In this document: positions 16,346-24,657 of the stretch, piece by piece
Numbering within the stretch: the stretch's first letter is position 1
Layout: the number at the start of each line of letters is the position of its first letter
Origin: Streptomyces sp. AP-93
Lineage (GTDB): Bacteria; Actinomycetota; Actinomycetes; Streptomycetales; Streptomycetaceae
DNA length: 64,000 nucleotides
Assembly (NCBI RefSeq): GCF_022808175.1
Contig: NZ_JALGBX010000020.1
Location: 124,001 to 188,000 of the forward strand
Direction of reading: 5' to 3'
Position numbers and translations under genes: made by a program
Notes under the pieces: generated by a model
Told to the model about the DNA's origin: nothing
The model's input: only the letters and a program-made list of their open reading frames with translations
Database searches by the model: none

Positions 16346-16841
16346 CGGCGTCCGGCCATCGAACGGCGTAGTACTTCAGCCGCTCGTCCTCTCCCACCGG
16401 TTCCATTCCGGCCGCCGCCATCACGCGCTGCGAGGCGATGTTGCCGCGGTCCGTGTCACCGCGCACCTGGCGGACCCCCTGCGCGCGGGCGAAGCCGAGC
16501 AGGCCGCGCAGGGCCTCCGCGGCGTATCCCCGGCCCTGGGCGGCCGGGACGAGACCGTACCCGATGGTCACCGCGCCGTCCTCGTCGGGCGGTCCGTGGA
16601 AGCCGAGGCCGCCGATGGCCTCGAAGTCTTCCCGGCGGCGAATCTCGTAGGCGCCGAACGGCTGAGGATCGCCTTCCGCCGCGCAGGTCTCGACATGGCG
16701 CCGGGCGCCGGCGATGTCGGCGGCGGCCGGGTAGCCGGGCGCCCACCGTGAGTGTTCCCCCTGCTCCTCCCGCGTGAGGGATTGCGCCTCCTCGACGGTG
16801 AGGGGGTGCAGAACGAGCCGCTGGGTGACGAGATCTTCCAT
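16335..16841 (-). CDS. GNAT-family N-acetyltransferase
   Basis: A 168-residue acetyltransferase of the RimJ/RimL-like branch of the GNAT fold. TQRLVLHPLT is the usual first strand, the acetyl-CoA pyrophosphate loop is PAAQGRGYAAEAL (the Q/RxxGxG/A motif), and N-IASQRVMAAAGM is the typical fourth motif. I prefer ATG 16841 (MEDLVTQRL) over a GTG six codons upstream, because family members begin just before the first strand. It lies between the catabolic run and the biosynthetic cluster. The acceptor is unknown: a ribosomal protein N terminus, an amino acid or an antibiotic are all possible. Confidence 0.88.
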   Translation of the reverse strand: MEDLVTQRLVLHPLTVEEAQSLTREEQGEHSRWAPGYPAAADIAGARRHVETCAAEGDPQPFGAYEIRRREDFEAIGGLGFHGPPDEDGAVTIGYGLVPAAQGRGYAAEALRGLLGFARAQGVRQVRGDTDRGNIASQRVMAAAGMEPVGEDERLKYYAVRWPDAVSC

Positions 16842-16928
16842 AAGGCTGAGTATCACCACTCACCGTTGTGCCGCCATGGGATTGTTCGGCCCGGAGTCTC
16901 GCTTCCGGCCCGTCCGGCGGCGTGGTTC

Positions 16929-18188
16929 CTAGAGCAGGTCGGCCGGGGCGGCGGCGGGGACCCGGGTGACGAAGGCGAGTGCGTCGATCGCCGCCCTGGC
17001 CTCGGTGACCGCCTCCTGGGCGGTGGCGGCGTGCGCGCGAGCCCAGGCGAGGCGCGAGAAGCTGTTCTGCAGGCCCGCCAGTTCGGCGCCGGGAGCACCG
17101 AGCAGGTGCAGCTTCACGTGGTCGGGGCGTACGGCGTCGGTGCCGGTCACTTCGAGCAGGGTGCCCTCGGCGGGGGCGCCGGCGAACCAGATGGCCTCCG
17201 CCCGCGGTACGCGGCCCGGGTCGTCCAGCGTCTCGCGGATGCCGGGCAGGACCTTCTCGCCGAGGACCTGCCGGAGCTGCGATTCGATGAGGTCCACGCC
17301 CGTCGCGTCCGTCACCATGTTCCACAGTTCGTCGCCGCCCGTGCGCAGATGCGTCTCGATGATGCGCGGTCCGCGACGGGTGAGGATGACCTCGGTGTGG
17401 GTGGGCCCGAATTCGATGCCCAGCGCATCGAGGGTGGCGATCACGTGCTGCCTGACCGCCGCCGTCTGGTCCGGATCGAGTGGGGCGGGCATGACGTGGC
17501 CCAGTTCGACCAGGCTGACGGGGTCGGAGTACTTGCGGGTGATCGTGACGACGACGTGCTCACCGAGTTCGGAGAAGGCCTCCACGCTGAACTGGGGGCC
17601 GGCGAGGAACTCCTCGACGGTGGCCTGCGGGCCCAGGCCGGCACCGCCGGCCCGCTCCAGGGCGGCCTGCGCCTGAGCCGGCTCGTGGATGACGGACACA
17701 CCCCTGCTGGCCGCGCCCGTGAGCGGCTTGACGACGCAGGGGTAGCCGTGACCGTCGGCGAACGCGCGCAAGGCGTCGGCGCTCTCGACGACGGCGGAGG
17801 ACGTGGACTCGACGCCCGTATCGGCGAGCCGTTGCCGCATCGCGTACTTGTTCATGACGATCTCGACGGTCTCGGCGCGGTGCGTGTCGAGGCCGAGAGC
17901 CCGGGCCGCGGCGGCGGCCTGCGGCCGGCAGTCGTCGTAGAACGAGCCGATCCGGGTGACCGGGTCGACGGCGTGGATGGCGCGGGCGAGGGCGATCCAC
18001 TCCTCCTCGGAGGCCTCGGGGCGCATGACGAGGATGCGGCGGTGCTCCCCGCTGTCGTCGATCTTCTCCAGGTGTTCCGGCCAGCACATGACGGAGGTCG
18101 TGACCTCACGCCCGGCCGCTGCGCCGAACGCACGCATGCGGGCTGGTATGTCGTATCCGACGCCGAACACCAGCACGTGCTCCGTCAC
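16929..18188 (-). CDS. ATP-grasp carboxylate-amine ligase of the NRPS cluster
   Basis: A 419-residue ATP-grasp enzyme. A pre-ATP Rossmann-like N-terminal domain (VLVFGVGYDIPARM) is followed by the ATP-binding elements YPCVVKPLTGAASRGVSV (about residues 145-162), the lid segment VEEFLAGPQFSVEAF, and the Mg-site strand RIIETHLRTGGDELW. The order resembles amino-acid ligases such as carnosine-synthase-like and dipeptide ligases, which activate a carboxylate as acyl phosphate and join an amine. GTG 18188 is preceded by GAGAGGGA. It is divergent from the MFS exporter and opens the cluster. A likely role is to attach an amino acid to a diaminopropionate-derived or NRPS-made unit. Confidence 0.88.
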   Translation of the reverse strand: MTEHVLVFGVGYDIPARMRAFGAAAGREVTTSVMCWPEHLEKIDDSGEHRRILVMRPEASEEEWIALARAIHAVDPVTRIGSFYDDCRPQAAAAARALGLDTHRAETVEIVMNKYAMRQRLADTGVESTSSAVVESADALRAFADGHGYPCVVKPLTGAASRGVSVIHEPAQAQAALERAGGAGLGPQATVEEFLAGPQFSVEAFSELGEHVVVTITRKYSDPVSLVELGHVMPAPLDPDQTAAVRQHVIATLDALGIEFGPTHTEVILTRRGPRIIETHLRTGGDELWNMVTDATGVDLIESQLRQVLGEKVLPGIRETLDDPGRVPRAEAIWFAGAPAEGTLLEVTGTDAVRPDHVKLHLLGAPGAELAGLQNSFSRLAWARAHAATAQEAVTEARAAIDALAFVTRVPAAAPADLL

Positions 18189-18372
18189 AGCAGTCCCTCT
18201 CGTTGGCGAACTCATGCATGGCAGTTGCAACTTCTACGCGGTGCTAGCTAATCCATACACGGACAGGCCGCTGCAAGCAGAGATCAGGCCAAGGTGCCGT
18301 CCTGATGCCGCTTTTGGCCCGTGTAGGGAGCAACTATCGTCGTGGTGGCCACTCGAGCCGCCAAGGAGTGAC
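18189..18372. promoter_or_regulatory. Divergent intergenic region at the left edge of the NRPS cluster
   Basis: This 184-bp spacer lies between the leftward ATP-grasp ligase and the rightward exporter and must hold promoters for both. It is less GC-rich than the flanking genes around 18220-18260. No clear -35/-10 pair or operator dyad could be assigned by eye, and no pathway-specific regulator gene is adjacent. Confidence 0.4.
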
Positions 18373-19713
18373 GTGATCAAAAGTCTGATTCCTCCACCCG
18401 GACCACCCAGGGCCCTGGCCCTCGCCCAGCTGATCTGCCGAACCGGCGATGGGGCGTACTACATTTGTGCCGCGCTGTACTTCACCAGGATCGTCGGCCT
18501 CTCGCCCGTCCAGATGGGGCTCGGCCTCACCGTCGCCTGGTCGGTGGCGCTGGTGGCGAGCGTGCCGCTCGGCCATCTCGCCGACCGCAAGGGGCCGCGC
18601 GGCACGGCCGTCGTCCTGTTCATCGGCGCCGGACTGGGCGTCTCCGCCTACCTGTTCGTCTCCTCTTTCACCGCGTTCGCCGTCAGTGCCTGCGTCTACG
18701 CCGTGTGCCAGCGCGGCGGCTCGGCCGCCCAGCAGGCGCTGCTCGCAGGACTGACGCCGAAGGACCAGGTGACGCGGGTCCGCGCCCATGTGCAGGCCAG
18801 TTACAACGCGGGGCTCGCGGTGGGCGCCGGACTCGGCGGCCTCGCCCTGCTCTTCGATCGCCGCGAGGCGTACTACGCGGTGTTCGTCGTGAACGCCCTG
18901 GCCTTCGGCGTGGCGGCGATCGTGCTGAGTCGACTGCCGGCCGTGCCGCCGGTGCCGGTGCCGGTGCCTGTGCCTGACAAGGCGCAGGTGGCGGGGGTGC
19001 CCGCGCCGGGGACGGCGCCCATATCGACGCCCGTATCGACGCCCGCATCGACACCGACGTCGGTCTTCAAGGACCGGCCGTACATCGTGCTGACCGTGCT
19101 CAACACGCTGCTCCTGCTGCACATCCCGCTCGTGGACATCGCTCTGCCGCTGTGGATCAGCAGACACACGGCGGCGCCGACCTGGCTGCTCTCGCTGATG
19201 TTCATGCTCAACACCGTCGCGGTGGTGTTGTTCCAGGTCAGGATCTCCCAGGGGGTGACGGGGCTGCAGAGCGCGAGCAGGTACGTCTTCCTCGGCAGCG
19301 TTCTGCTGGCCGCGGGCTGCGTCGTCTTCGCCTTCACCGGGTCGAGCGAGTCGGCCTGGGTGGCGGGGGGCCTGCTGCTGACGGCCGCGGCGATCCAGGC
19401 CGTGGGCGAGATGATGCAGGCGGCGGGGAGCTGGGAACTCAGCTTCGGCCTCGCCCCGGAGGGCAAGCACGGCCAGTACCAGGCGTTCTTCGGCAACGGC
19501 ACGACCGTGGCCGAGATGATCGGGCCGCTCGCCCTGACGGGGCTGATCGTCTACTGGGGGGCGCCCGGCTGGATCCTGCTGGGCGGCCTGTTCGTCGCCG
19601 CTGCCGCGGCGCTGCGTCCCGTCGTCCGCTGGGGTGAGCGCGTCCGGTCCGCGGATCCCGCCACCGTCGTCGAGGCCTCCGCAAGCGCCTCTCAAGGCAG
19701 CGTCAATACGTAA
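18373..19713 (+). CDS. MFS transporter, likely exporter of the cluster product
   Basis: A 446-residue major facilitator protein with about 12 membrane segments in two halves. The motif A loop GHLADRKGPRG lies between TM2 and TM3. The central cytoplasmic loop (about residues 190-235) is unusual: it is made of short Val-Pro repeats followed by Ile/Val/Ala-Ser-Thr-Pro repeats, encoded by near-tandem DNA repeats at 18948-19061. GTG 18373 follows AAGGAG; another GTG 4 bp upstream meets a stop after two codons. Its position between the ligase and mbtH suggests export of, and self-resistance to, the peptide product. Confidence 0.9.
   Translation: MIKSLIPPPGPPRALALAQLICRTGDGAYYICAALYFTRIVGLSPVQMGLGLTVAWSVALVASVPLGHLADRKGPRGTAVVLFIGAGLGVSAYLFVSSFTAFAVSACVYAVCQRGGSAAQQALLAGLTPKDQVTRVRAHVQASYNAGLAVGAGLGGLALLFDRREAYYAVFVVNALAFGVAAIVLSRLPAVPPVPVPVPVPDKAQVAGVPAPGTAPISTPVSTPASTPTSVFKDRPYIVLTVLNTLLLLHIPLVDIALPLWISRHTAAPTWLLSLMFMLNTVAVVLFQVRISQGVTGLQSASRYVFLGSVLLAAGCVVFAFTGSSESAWVAGGLLLTAAAIQAVGEMMQAAGSWELSFGLAPEGKHGQYQAFFGNGTTVAEMIGPLALTGLIVYWGAPGWILLGGLFVAAAAALRPVVRWGERVRSADPATVVEASASASQGSVNT
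18948..19061 (+). repeat. Short in-frame tandem repeats in the MFS central loop
   Basis: Around 18948-18975 the hexamer GTGCCG/GTGCCT is repeated (Val-Pro units), and around 19020-19058 a 12-nt unit containing ATCGACGCC is repeated about four times (Ser-Thr-Pro units). Both stay in frame. They probably arose by slippage in a linker that tolerates length change. Confidence 0.7.
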
Positions 19714-19962
19714 TGCGACCAGCAGCTTCCGCGAAATGCGGGCCATGGTGATCTGGGCCACATTTCATTTACGCTGCGTTCAGGTGTCCTGTCCGTAACG
19801 CCCCTTCGTGTCCATGATCTTTAATACCCTCCGTCAGCAGCCGCTGTCGGCCCGGCACTTATCCATCAACGGCGGCCAGTTGTCGAACCTACCGTTCGGC
19901 AGAACCGCGTGAGAGTCTCTGTTCGTACTCGAAAAATTGGCGACCCCAGTTCTGGAGAGAGC
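19714..19962 (+). promoter_or_regulatory. Intergenic region before mbtH, probable promoter of the NRPS operon
   Basis: This 249-bp stretch has lower GC than its flanks, no credible reading frame, and ends in a GGAGAGA ribosome site for mbtH. It most likely carries the main promoter for mbtH, the carbamoyltransferase and possibly the NRPS genes. I could not assign one convincing -35/-10 pair by eye. Confidence 0.45.
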
Positions 19963-20166
19963 ATGACCGACGAACGGCGCTATCGCGTCGTCACGAATAC
20001 CGAAGACCAGTACTCGATGTGGCCCGCCGACCTGGAATTACCGCTCGGCTGGCGTGCCGAGGGGTTCGAGGGAACCCGGCAGGAGTGCGCGTCGCGGGTC
20101 GACGAGGTGTGGACGGACATGCGGCCGGCCGGACTGCGCCGCCGCATGAAGGAGGGCGCATGCTGA
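19963..20166 (+). CDS. MbtH-like protein
   Basis: This 67-residue MbtH-family chaperone binds NRPS adenylation domains and supports their folding and activity. The signature is complete: NTEDQYSMWP, then PLGW and a C-terminal VDEVWTDMRP. ATG 19963 follows GGAGAGAGC. Codon 26 is TTA (20038-20040), so translation probably needs the bldA tRNA, which would make the whole NRPS assembly conditional on development. The stop overlaps the carbamoyltransferase ATG (20160) by 7 bp, so the two are coupled. It should serve one or both adenylation domains encoded downstream. Confidence 0.96.
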   Translation: MTDERRYRVVTNTEDQYSMWPADLELPLGWRAEGFEGTRQECASRVDEVWTDMRPAGLRRRMKEGAC

Positions 20167-21125
20167 GCCCCCGGGGCAGCGCCGCGGAGTCGGGGACATC
20201 CGCGGTGCGGCACCTGATCTCCACCAGCGACCTCAGCGACACCGAGCTGACGGCACTCGTCACCAGGGCGGCGGAGTTCGCCGACGGACCGGTGCGCTCG
20301 GGCGAGCAGTTGACCGGCCTGGTGGCCGGCATCCACTTCCTGAAGACCTCGACGCGGACCCGGACCTCCTTCTCCGCCGCCGCGCTGCGGCTGGGCGCGA
20401 AGATCATCTCGTTCGGGCCCGACGACCTCCAGACCAACACGGGCGAGACGCTGGAGGACACGGCCGAGGTCCTCTCCCGGATGCTCGACATCCTGGTCGT
20501 CCGCTCCGCCGGAGACCCCGCCGACCTGCGCACTTTGGCTGCCCAGCCCCGTATGGCCGTGGTGAACGCCATGACGGCCGACGAGCACCCGACCCAGGCC
20601 GTCGCCGATCTGGCCACCCTGCTCGGCCACTTCGGCCGCGTCGAGGGACTGCGGATCTGCTACCTCGGCGAGGGCAACAACACCGCCGCCGCCCTGGCGC
20701 TGACCCTCAGCCGCTTCAAGGGCGTCCACCTCGAACTGCGCACGCCGTTCGGCTACGGTCTGGAGCCCGCGATCCGTGGACGGGCCGCGGCCAACGCCGC
20801 GGCTTCGGGTGCGACCGTCGTGGAGCTGCACTCCATGGACACTCCGCCCGAGGGGTTCGACGTCTTCTACACCACCCGGTGGCAGACGACGGGCACCAGC
20901 AAGCCGGACCCCGAATGGCGCAGTGTCTTCGCCCCGTTCCAGGTCACCACCGCCCTGTGGGACCGCAGTCCGGAAGCCGTCTTCCTGCACGACCTGCCCG
21001 CCCACCGCGGCGAGGACGTCACGGCCGAGGTCCTCGACGGTCCGCGCAGCCTGGCATTCGATCAGGCCGAGAACAAGATGTACGCGGCGATGGCGGTTCT
21101 GGAGTGGTGCGCCGGTCGGCGCTGA
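20160..21125 (+). CDS. Ornithine-carbamoyltransferase-like enzyme with altered acceptor site
   Basis: A 321-residue member of the aspartate/ornithine carbamoyltransferase family. The carbamoyl-phosphate site is intact: STRTRTSF (residues 64-71) and HPTQ (143-146). The amino-acid side differs: the ornithine-enzyme HCLP motif is HDLP (277-280), and the position of the usual SMG loop reads RWQTTG (240-245). This argues for an acceptor other than ornithine. With diaminopropionate synthases in the same cluster, the best guess is carbamoylation of L-2,3-diaminopropionate (free or peptide-bound) to beta-ureidoalanine, as VioL is proposed to do in viomycin assembly. The ATG overlaps mbtH. Confidence 0.9.
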   Translation: MLSPRGSAAESGTSAVRHLISTSDLSDTELTALVTRAAEFADGPVRSGEQLTGLVAGIHFLKTSTRTRTSFSAAALRLGAKIISFGPDDLQTNTGETLEDTAEVLSRMLDILVVRSAGDPADLRTLAAQPRMAVVNAMTADEHPTQAVADLATLLGHFGRVEGLRICYLGEGNNTAAALALTLSRFKGVHLELRTPFGYGLEPAIRGRAAANAAASGATVVELHSMDTPPEGFDVFYTTRWQTTGTSKPDPEWRSVFAPFQVTTALWDRSPEAVFLHDLPAHRGEDVTAEVLDGPRSLAFDQAENKMYAAMAVLEWCAGRR

Positions 21126-21303
21126 CCACACGGCATTTCGACACCCCGATACGACGGAGGGGCGCCGGGAATTCGTCCGGCGGCATCTACTCCTTTGACG
21201 TGCCCGGAATTCTCCATTCACGTTCCCGGGCCTTCACCATTCTTTTACCCGGCGGGCGCCGGATGGACTGCGGTGCCCGCTGGTTGAGCACGGGGGATTT
21301 CTC

Positions 21304-24300
21304 ATGACTTTACAGTCGACCGCCGGGCACACCCGTGTCCCGGAGGAATGGAACAACACGGTCCGCCGCGGCCTCGTCGCAACGCTCCCGGAGCTGTTCG
21401 AGGCGCAGGTGCTGCGGACACCGGACAACACGGCGGTCGTCCACGACACGACCGCCCTCACCTACCGGGAGCTCAACGAGGAGGCCAACCGGCTGGCACG
21501 GATCCTGCTCTCCCGGGGCGCCGGGCCCGAGCGCCTGGTGGCCCTGGCGCTGCCGCGTTCGGCCAGGATGGTCACCGCGATCCTCGCCGTCGTCAAGGCC
21601 GGCGCCGCCTGGATCCCCGTCGACCCGGAGCATCCGGCGTCCCGGATCAACGAGGTCCTGGACTCGGCGCGGCCGCTGCTCGTGCTGACGGCCGGGGATC
21701 TCGCGGCGGCGCTTCCCGGCGTCATCCCGCCCGAGGGCACGGGCCGCCTCGATCTGGACGCCGCCCTCGTCGCCGAGCGGCTCGCACGCGAAGAGGCGTA
21801 CGACGTGGGCGACGGCGAGCGCACCGGGCCGCTGCACCCCGACCATCCCGCGTACGTGATCTTCACATCCGGGTCGACCGGCCGGCCCAAGGGTGTGGTG
21901 ATGACCCACCGCGGGCTCGGCAGCCTGGCGGCCGACCACATCGAGCGCTTCGGGATCACGGCCGGTGGCGGAGTGCTCCAGTTCGCCTCCTTCAACTTCG
22001 ACTGCTCCGTGGGCGACCTGGTCATGGCACTGGCCTCCGGGGCGGCGCTCATCATCCGCCCCCAGGACTGCCTGTCCGGGCACCAGGTGGGCGAGCTGAT
22101 CCGGCGGACGTCGGCCAGCCACGTGACGATCCCGCCGCAGGTGCTCGCCGCGCTGCCGCCTGCCGAGCACCCCACCCTGAAGTCCATCGCGACGGCCGGG
22201 GACGTCCTGACGGTCGAACTGGTGGCCCAATGGGCGCCCGGGCGGCGGATGTTCAACGCGTACGGCCCGACCGAGACGACCGTGGACTCCGTGGCGGTCG
22301 AGGTCACGGCCGGCAGTACGGTGGCGCCGCCCATCGGTGCCCCGATACTGAACACCCGTGCGTACGTCCTCGACGAGGATCTGCGTACGGTGCCGGTCGG
22401 TGCCGAGGGCGAGCTGTTCATCGCGGGACCGGGACTCGCCCGCGGCTACCTGGGACGGCCCGGACTGACGGCGGAGCGGTTCGTCCCCTGCCCCCACGGG
22501 GAGCCGGGGGAGCGGATGTACCGGACCGGTGACCTCGCGCGATGGCGGGCGGACGGGAACCTCGAGTTCCTGGGCCGGATCGACGACCAGGTCAAGATCC
22601 GCGGCTTCCGCGTCGAACCGGGCGAGGTCGAGGCGGTGCTGAGACGCCACCCGGCCGTCGCATCGAGCGTGGTGACCGCGCGGGAGGACACTCCGGGCAA
22701 CAAACGGCTCGTCGCCTACGTCGTCCCGCGCCCCGGAGCCGTGACCGACCCCGCCGCGCTGCGCCGCCACGTGGCCGCGGACCTGCCCGACTACTACGTT
22801 CCGGCTGCCGTCGTCCTCCTGGACGCCTTGCCCCTCAACGGGAACGGCAAGCTGGACCGCAAGGCCCTCCCGGCGCCCGACCTGTCGGCGCCGGCGACCG
22901 GAACCGCGCCCCGCACTCCGGCCGAGGAACTGCTGTGCGGCCTGTTCGCGGACGTGCTGGGACTCGACCGGGTCGGTATCGACGACGGGTTCTTCGACCT
23001 CGGCGGCGACAGCGTCATGGCGATCCGGCTGGCGGCGAGCGCCCACCGGGCCGGCTGGGTGCTGGAACCCGCGGCCGTCTTCGCCCATCAGCGGGTCGAA
23101 GCGCTGGCTCCGTTGCTGGAGCCGGCCCCGGACAGGGCCTGCACCGTCGAGGAGCCCGGTGCCAACCTCGGCCCCGTTCCGCTCACACCGCCGGTGATCC
23201 GCCTCGGAGCGCAGGCGCGGGCGTGGCAGTACACGGTGGTGTCCACGCCGGCGGCCACCGGTCCCGGGCAGCCGGCCCGGGCCCTCCAGGCGGTGTGCGA
23301 CCACCATGACGCCCTGCGGCTGGACGCGCCGGCGGACGGCAGCCTCCGGATCGCCCCGCCGGGCGCCGTCGACGCCGCCGCATGCGTGCGCGTGGTCGAC
23401 GTCACGGGCCTGGGCACGGCCGACGCGCAGTCCACGCTCCTGCGGGTGGCAGCCGAGGAGGCCGAGGCGGCCGACGACGAGGGCCGACAGGTGTTCGCCG
23501 TCCATGGCCACGCCGACGACGCCCCGGGCCTGTTGCTGCTGCTGGTCCGCCGCCTCGTGACGGACGCGGAGTCCTGGCGGATCCTGCTGGAGGACCTCGG
23601 TACGGCCATGGCGGCACTGGCCGCCGGTGAGCCGGTTTCACTCCCTGCGGTCGCCACCTCCTACCGCCGCTGGGCCCTGCACCGGGCGGCCGCCGCCACC
23701 AGCCCCGCCCTGGAGGAGGAGGCACCGGGCCGGGCGCAGACCCCGGCCACCCCCGATCCAGCGCTCCCGGCCCCGACGGCGGACGGGGCCGGCACGGCCG
23801 GCCGGCTGTCCGTGACCGTGCCCGCCGACCTCGCCGGACCGCTGCTCTCCGAGGTGTCCGAGGCCTTCAAGGCCGAACCCCGGGAGATCCTGCTGACGGG
23901 CCTCGCGCTGGCGATCGGCCGGTGGCGCGCCCGGCATGACGTGGCGGCGGGCAGCGCCGTGCTGCTCGACCTCGAAGACGACGGGCGCCGGCCGTTCGCC
24001 CCCGGGGTGGACCTCTCCCGCACCCTCGGCCTCTTCGCGGACTCCTTCCCCCTCGTGGTCGACGTGGGACTGCCCGACTGGGAGGACGTCGCCGCGGGTG
24101 GGCCGGCCGCCGGCACGGCCATCAAGCAGGTCAAGGAGCAGGTGCGCGCCGCCGTCCCCGGCCACGGCGCCGGACACGGGCTGCTGCGCCACCTCCCGAC
24201 CGGGACGGCGTCGGCTTTGTCCGGGCAGTACGGGCAGTCCGGGCAGTCCGGGCAGTCCGGGCAGGACGGGCAGTCCGGGCAGTCCGGTCAGTCCGGTCCG

Positions 24301-24657
24301 CGCATCGGGTTCGCCCACCGCGGCAGGACCGCCGACGGCCCGTGGGAGAACGCGGCGGCCCGCGTGGTCCCGTACGGAACCGGAACTCCCCCGGCGCACA
24401 CCCTGGAGATCACCACGGTCGCCTCGGGCCCCCCGGACGACCCGACGATCACGGCCGTTTGGACGTGGGCGCCCGGCCGGCTCGACGCAGCGGCCGTCCA
24501 GGAGCTGGCCGACCTGTGGTGTACGGCGCTCAGAGGCCTCGTGTCGCATACCGGCAAGCCAGGCTCGGGCGGCCCCACGCCGTCCGATCTGACGCTGCTG
24601 ACCCTGAGCCAGGACGAAATCGACGATCTTGCGAGTGAGTGGGCCAATGACTACTGA
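21304..24657 (+). CDS. NRPS, module 1: A-PCP-degenerate E
   Basis: A 1117-residue nonribosomal peptide synthetase without a C domain, so it is an initiation module. The A domain (about 15-525) has YVIFTSGSTG at about 184-193, NAYGPTE and NGKLDRK. Manual alignment to GrsA gives pocket residues D-C-G-T-A-A-A-V-D, which matches no code I know. The PCP (about 535-605) has DLGGDSVMAI with Ser570; GGDS is the form usually seen before E domains. The E-like domain (about 620-1090) is degenerate: HHxxxDG reads RRLVTDA (749-755) and the EGHGRE motif reads EDDGRR (891-896). The C terminus (LTLSQDEIDDL) looks like a donor docking helix. Codon 3 is TTA. Confidence 0.95.
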   Translation: MTLQSTAGHTRVPEEWNNTVRRGLVATLPELFEAQVLRTPDNTAVVHDTTALTYRELNEEANRLARILLSRGAGPERLVALALPRSARMVTAILAVVKAGAAWIPVDPEHPASRINEVLDSARPLLVLTAGDLAAALPGVIPPEGTGRLDLDAALVAERLAREEAYDVGDGERTGPLHPDHPAYVIFTSGSTGRPKGVVMTHRGLGSLAADHIERFGITAGGGVLQFASFNFDCSVGDLVMALASGAALIIRPQDCLSGHQVGELIRRTSASHVTIPPQVLAALPPAEHPTLKSIATAGDVLTVELVAQWAPGRRMFNAYGPTETTVDSVAVEVTAGSTVAPPIGAPILNTRAYVLDEDLRTVPVGAEGELFIAGPGLARGYLGRPGLTAERFVPCPHGEPGERMYRTGDLARWRADGNLEFLGRIDDQVKIRGFRVEPGEVEAVLRRHPAVASSVVTAREDTPGNKRLVAYVVPRPGAVTDPAALRRHVAADLPDYYVPAAVVLLDALPLNGNGKLDRKALPAPDLSAPATGTAPRTPAEELLCGLFADVLGLDRVGIDDGFFDLGGDSVMAIRLAASAHRAGWVLEPAAVFAHQRVEALAPLLEPAPDRACTVEEPGANLGPVPLTPPVIRLGAQARAWQYTVVSTPAATGPGQPARALQAVCDHHDALRLDAPADGSLRIAPPGAVDAAACVRVVDVTGLGTADAQSTLLRVAAEEAEAADDEGRQVFAVHGHADDAPGLLLLLVRRLVTDAESWRILLEDLGTAMAALAAGEPVSLPAVATSYRRWALHRAAAATSPALEEEAPGRAQTPATPDPALPAPTADGAGTAGRLSVTVPADLAGPLLSEVSEAFKAEPREILLTGLALAIGRWRARHDVAAGSAVLLDLEDDGRRPFAPGVDLSRTLGLFADSFPLVVDVGLPDWEDVAAGGPAAGTAIKQVKEQVRAAVPGHGAGHGLLRHLPTGTASALSGQYGQSGQSGQSGQDGQSGQSGQSGPRIGFAHRGRTADGPWENAAARVVPYGTGTPPAHTLEITTVASGPPDDPTITAVWTWAPGRLDAAAVQELADLWCTALRGLVSHTGKPGSGGPTPSDLTLLTLSQDEIDDLASEWANDY
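24220..24300 (+). repeat. Nine 9-bp units encoding Ser-Gly-Gln-type repeats in the E domain
   Basis: Nine in-frame 9-bp units of the type TCCGGGCAG encode SGQ triplets with single variants YGQ, DGQ and SGP. They sit between E-domain motifs E6 and E7. The near-identity of the units indicates recent slippage expansion and suggests relaxed constraint in this domain. Confidence 0.93.

Noticed and set aside
20160..21125. Calling the carbamoyltransferase argF.
   Set aside because: The ornithine-binding motifs are altered and the gene lies in an NRPS operon rather than with arginine genes.
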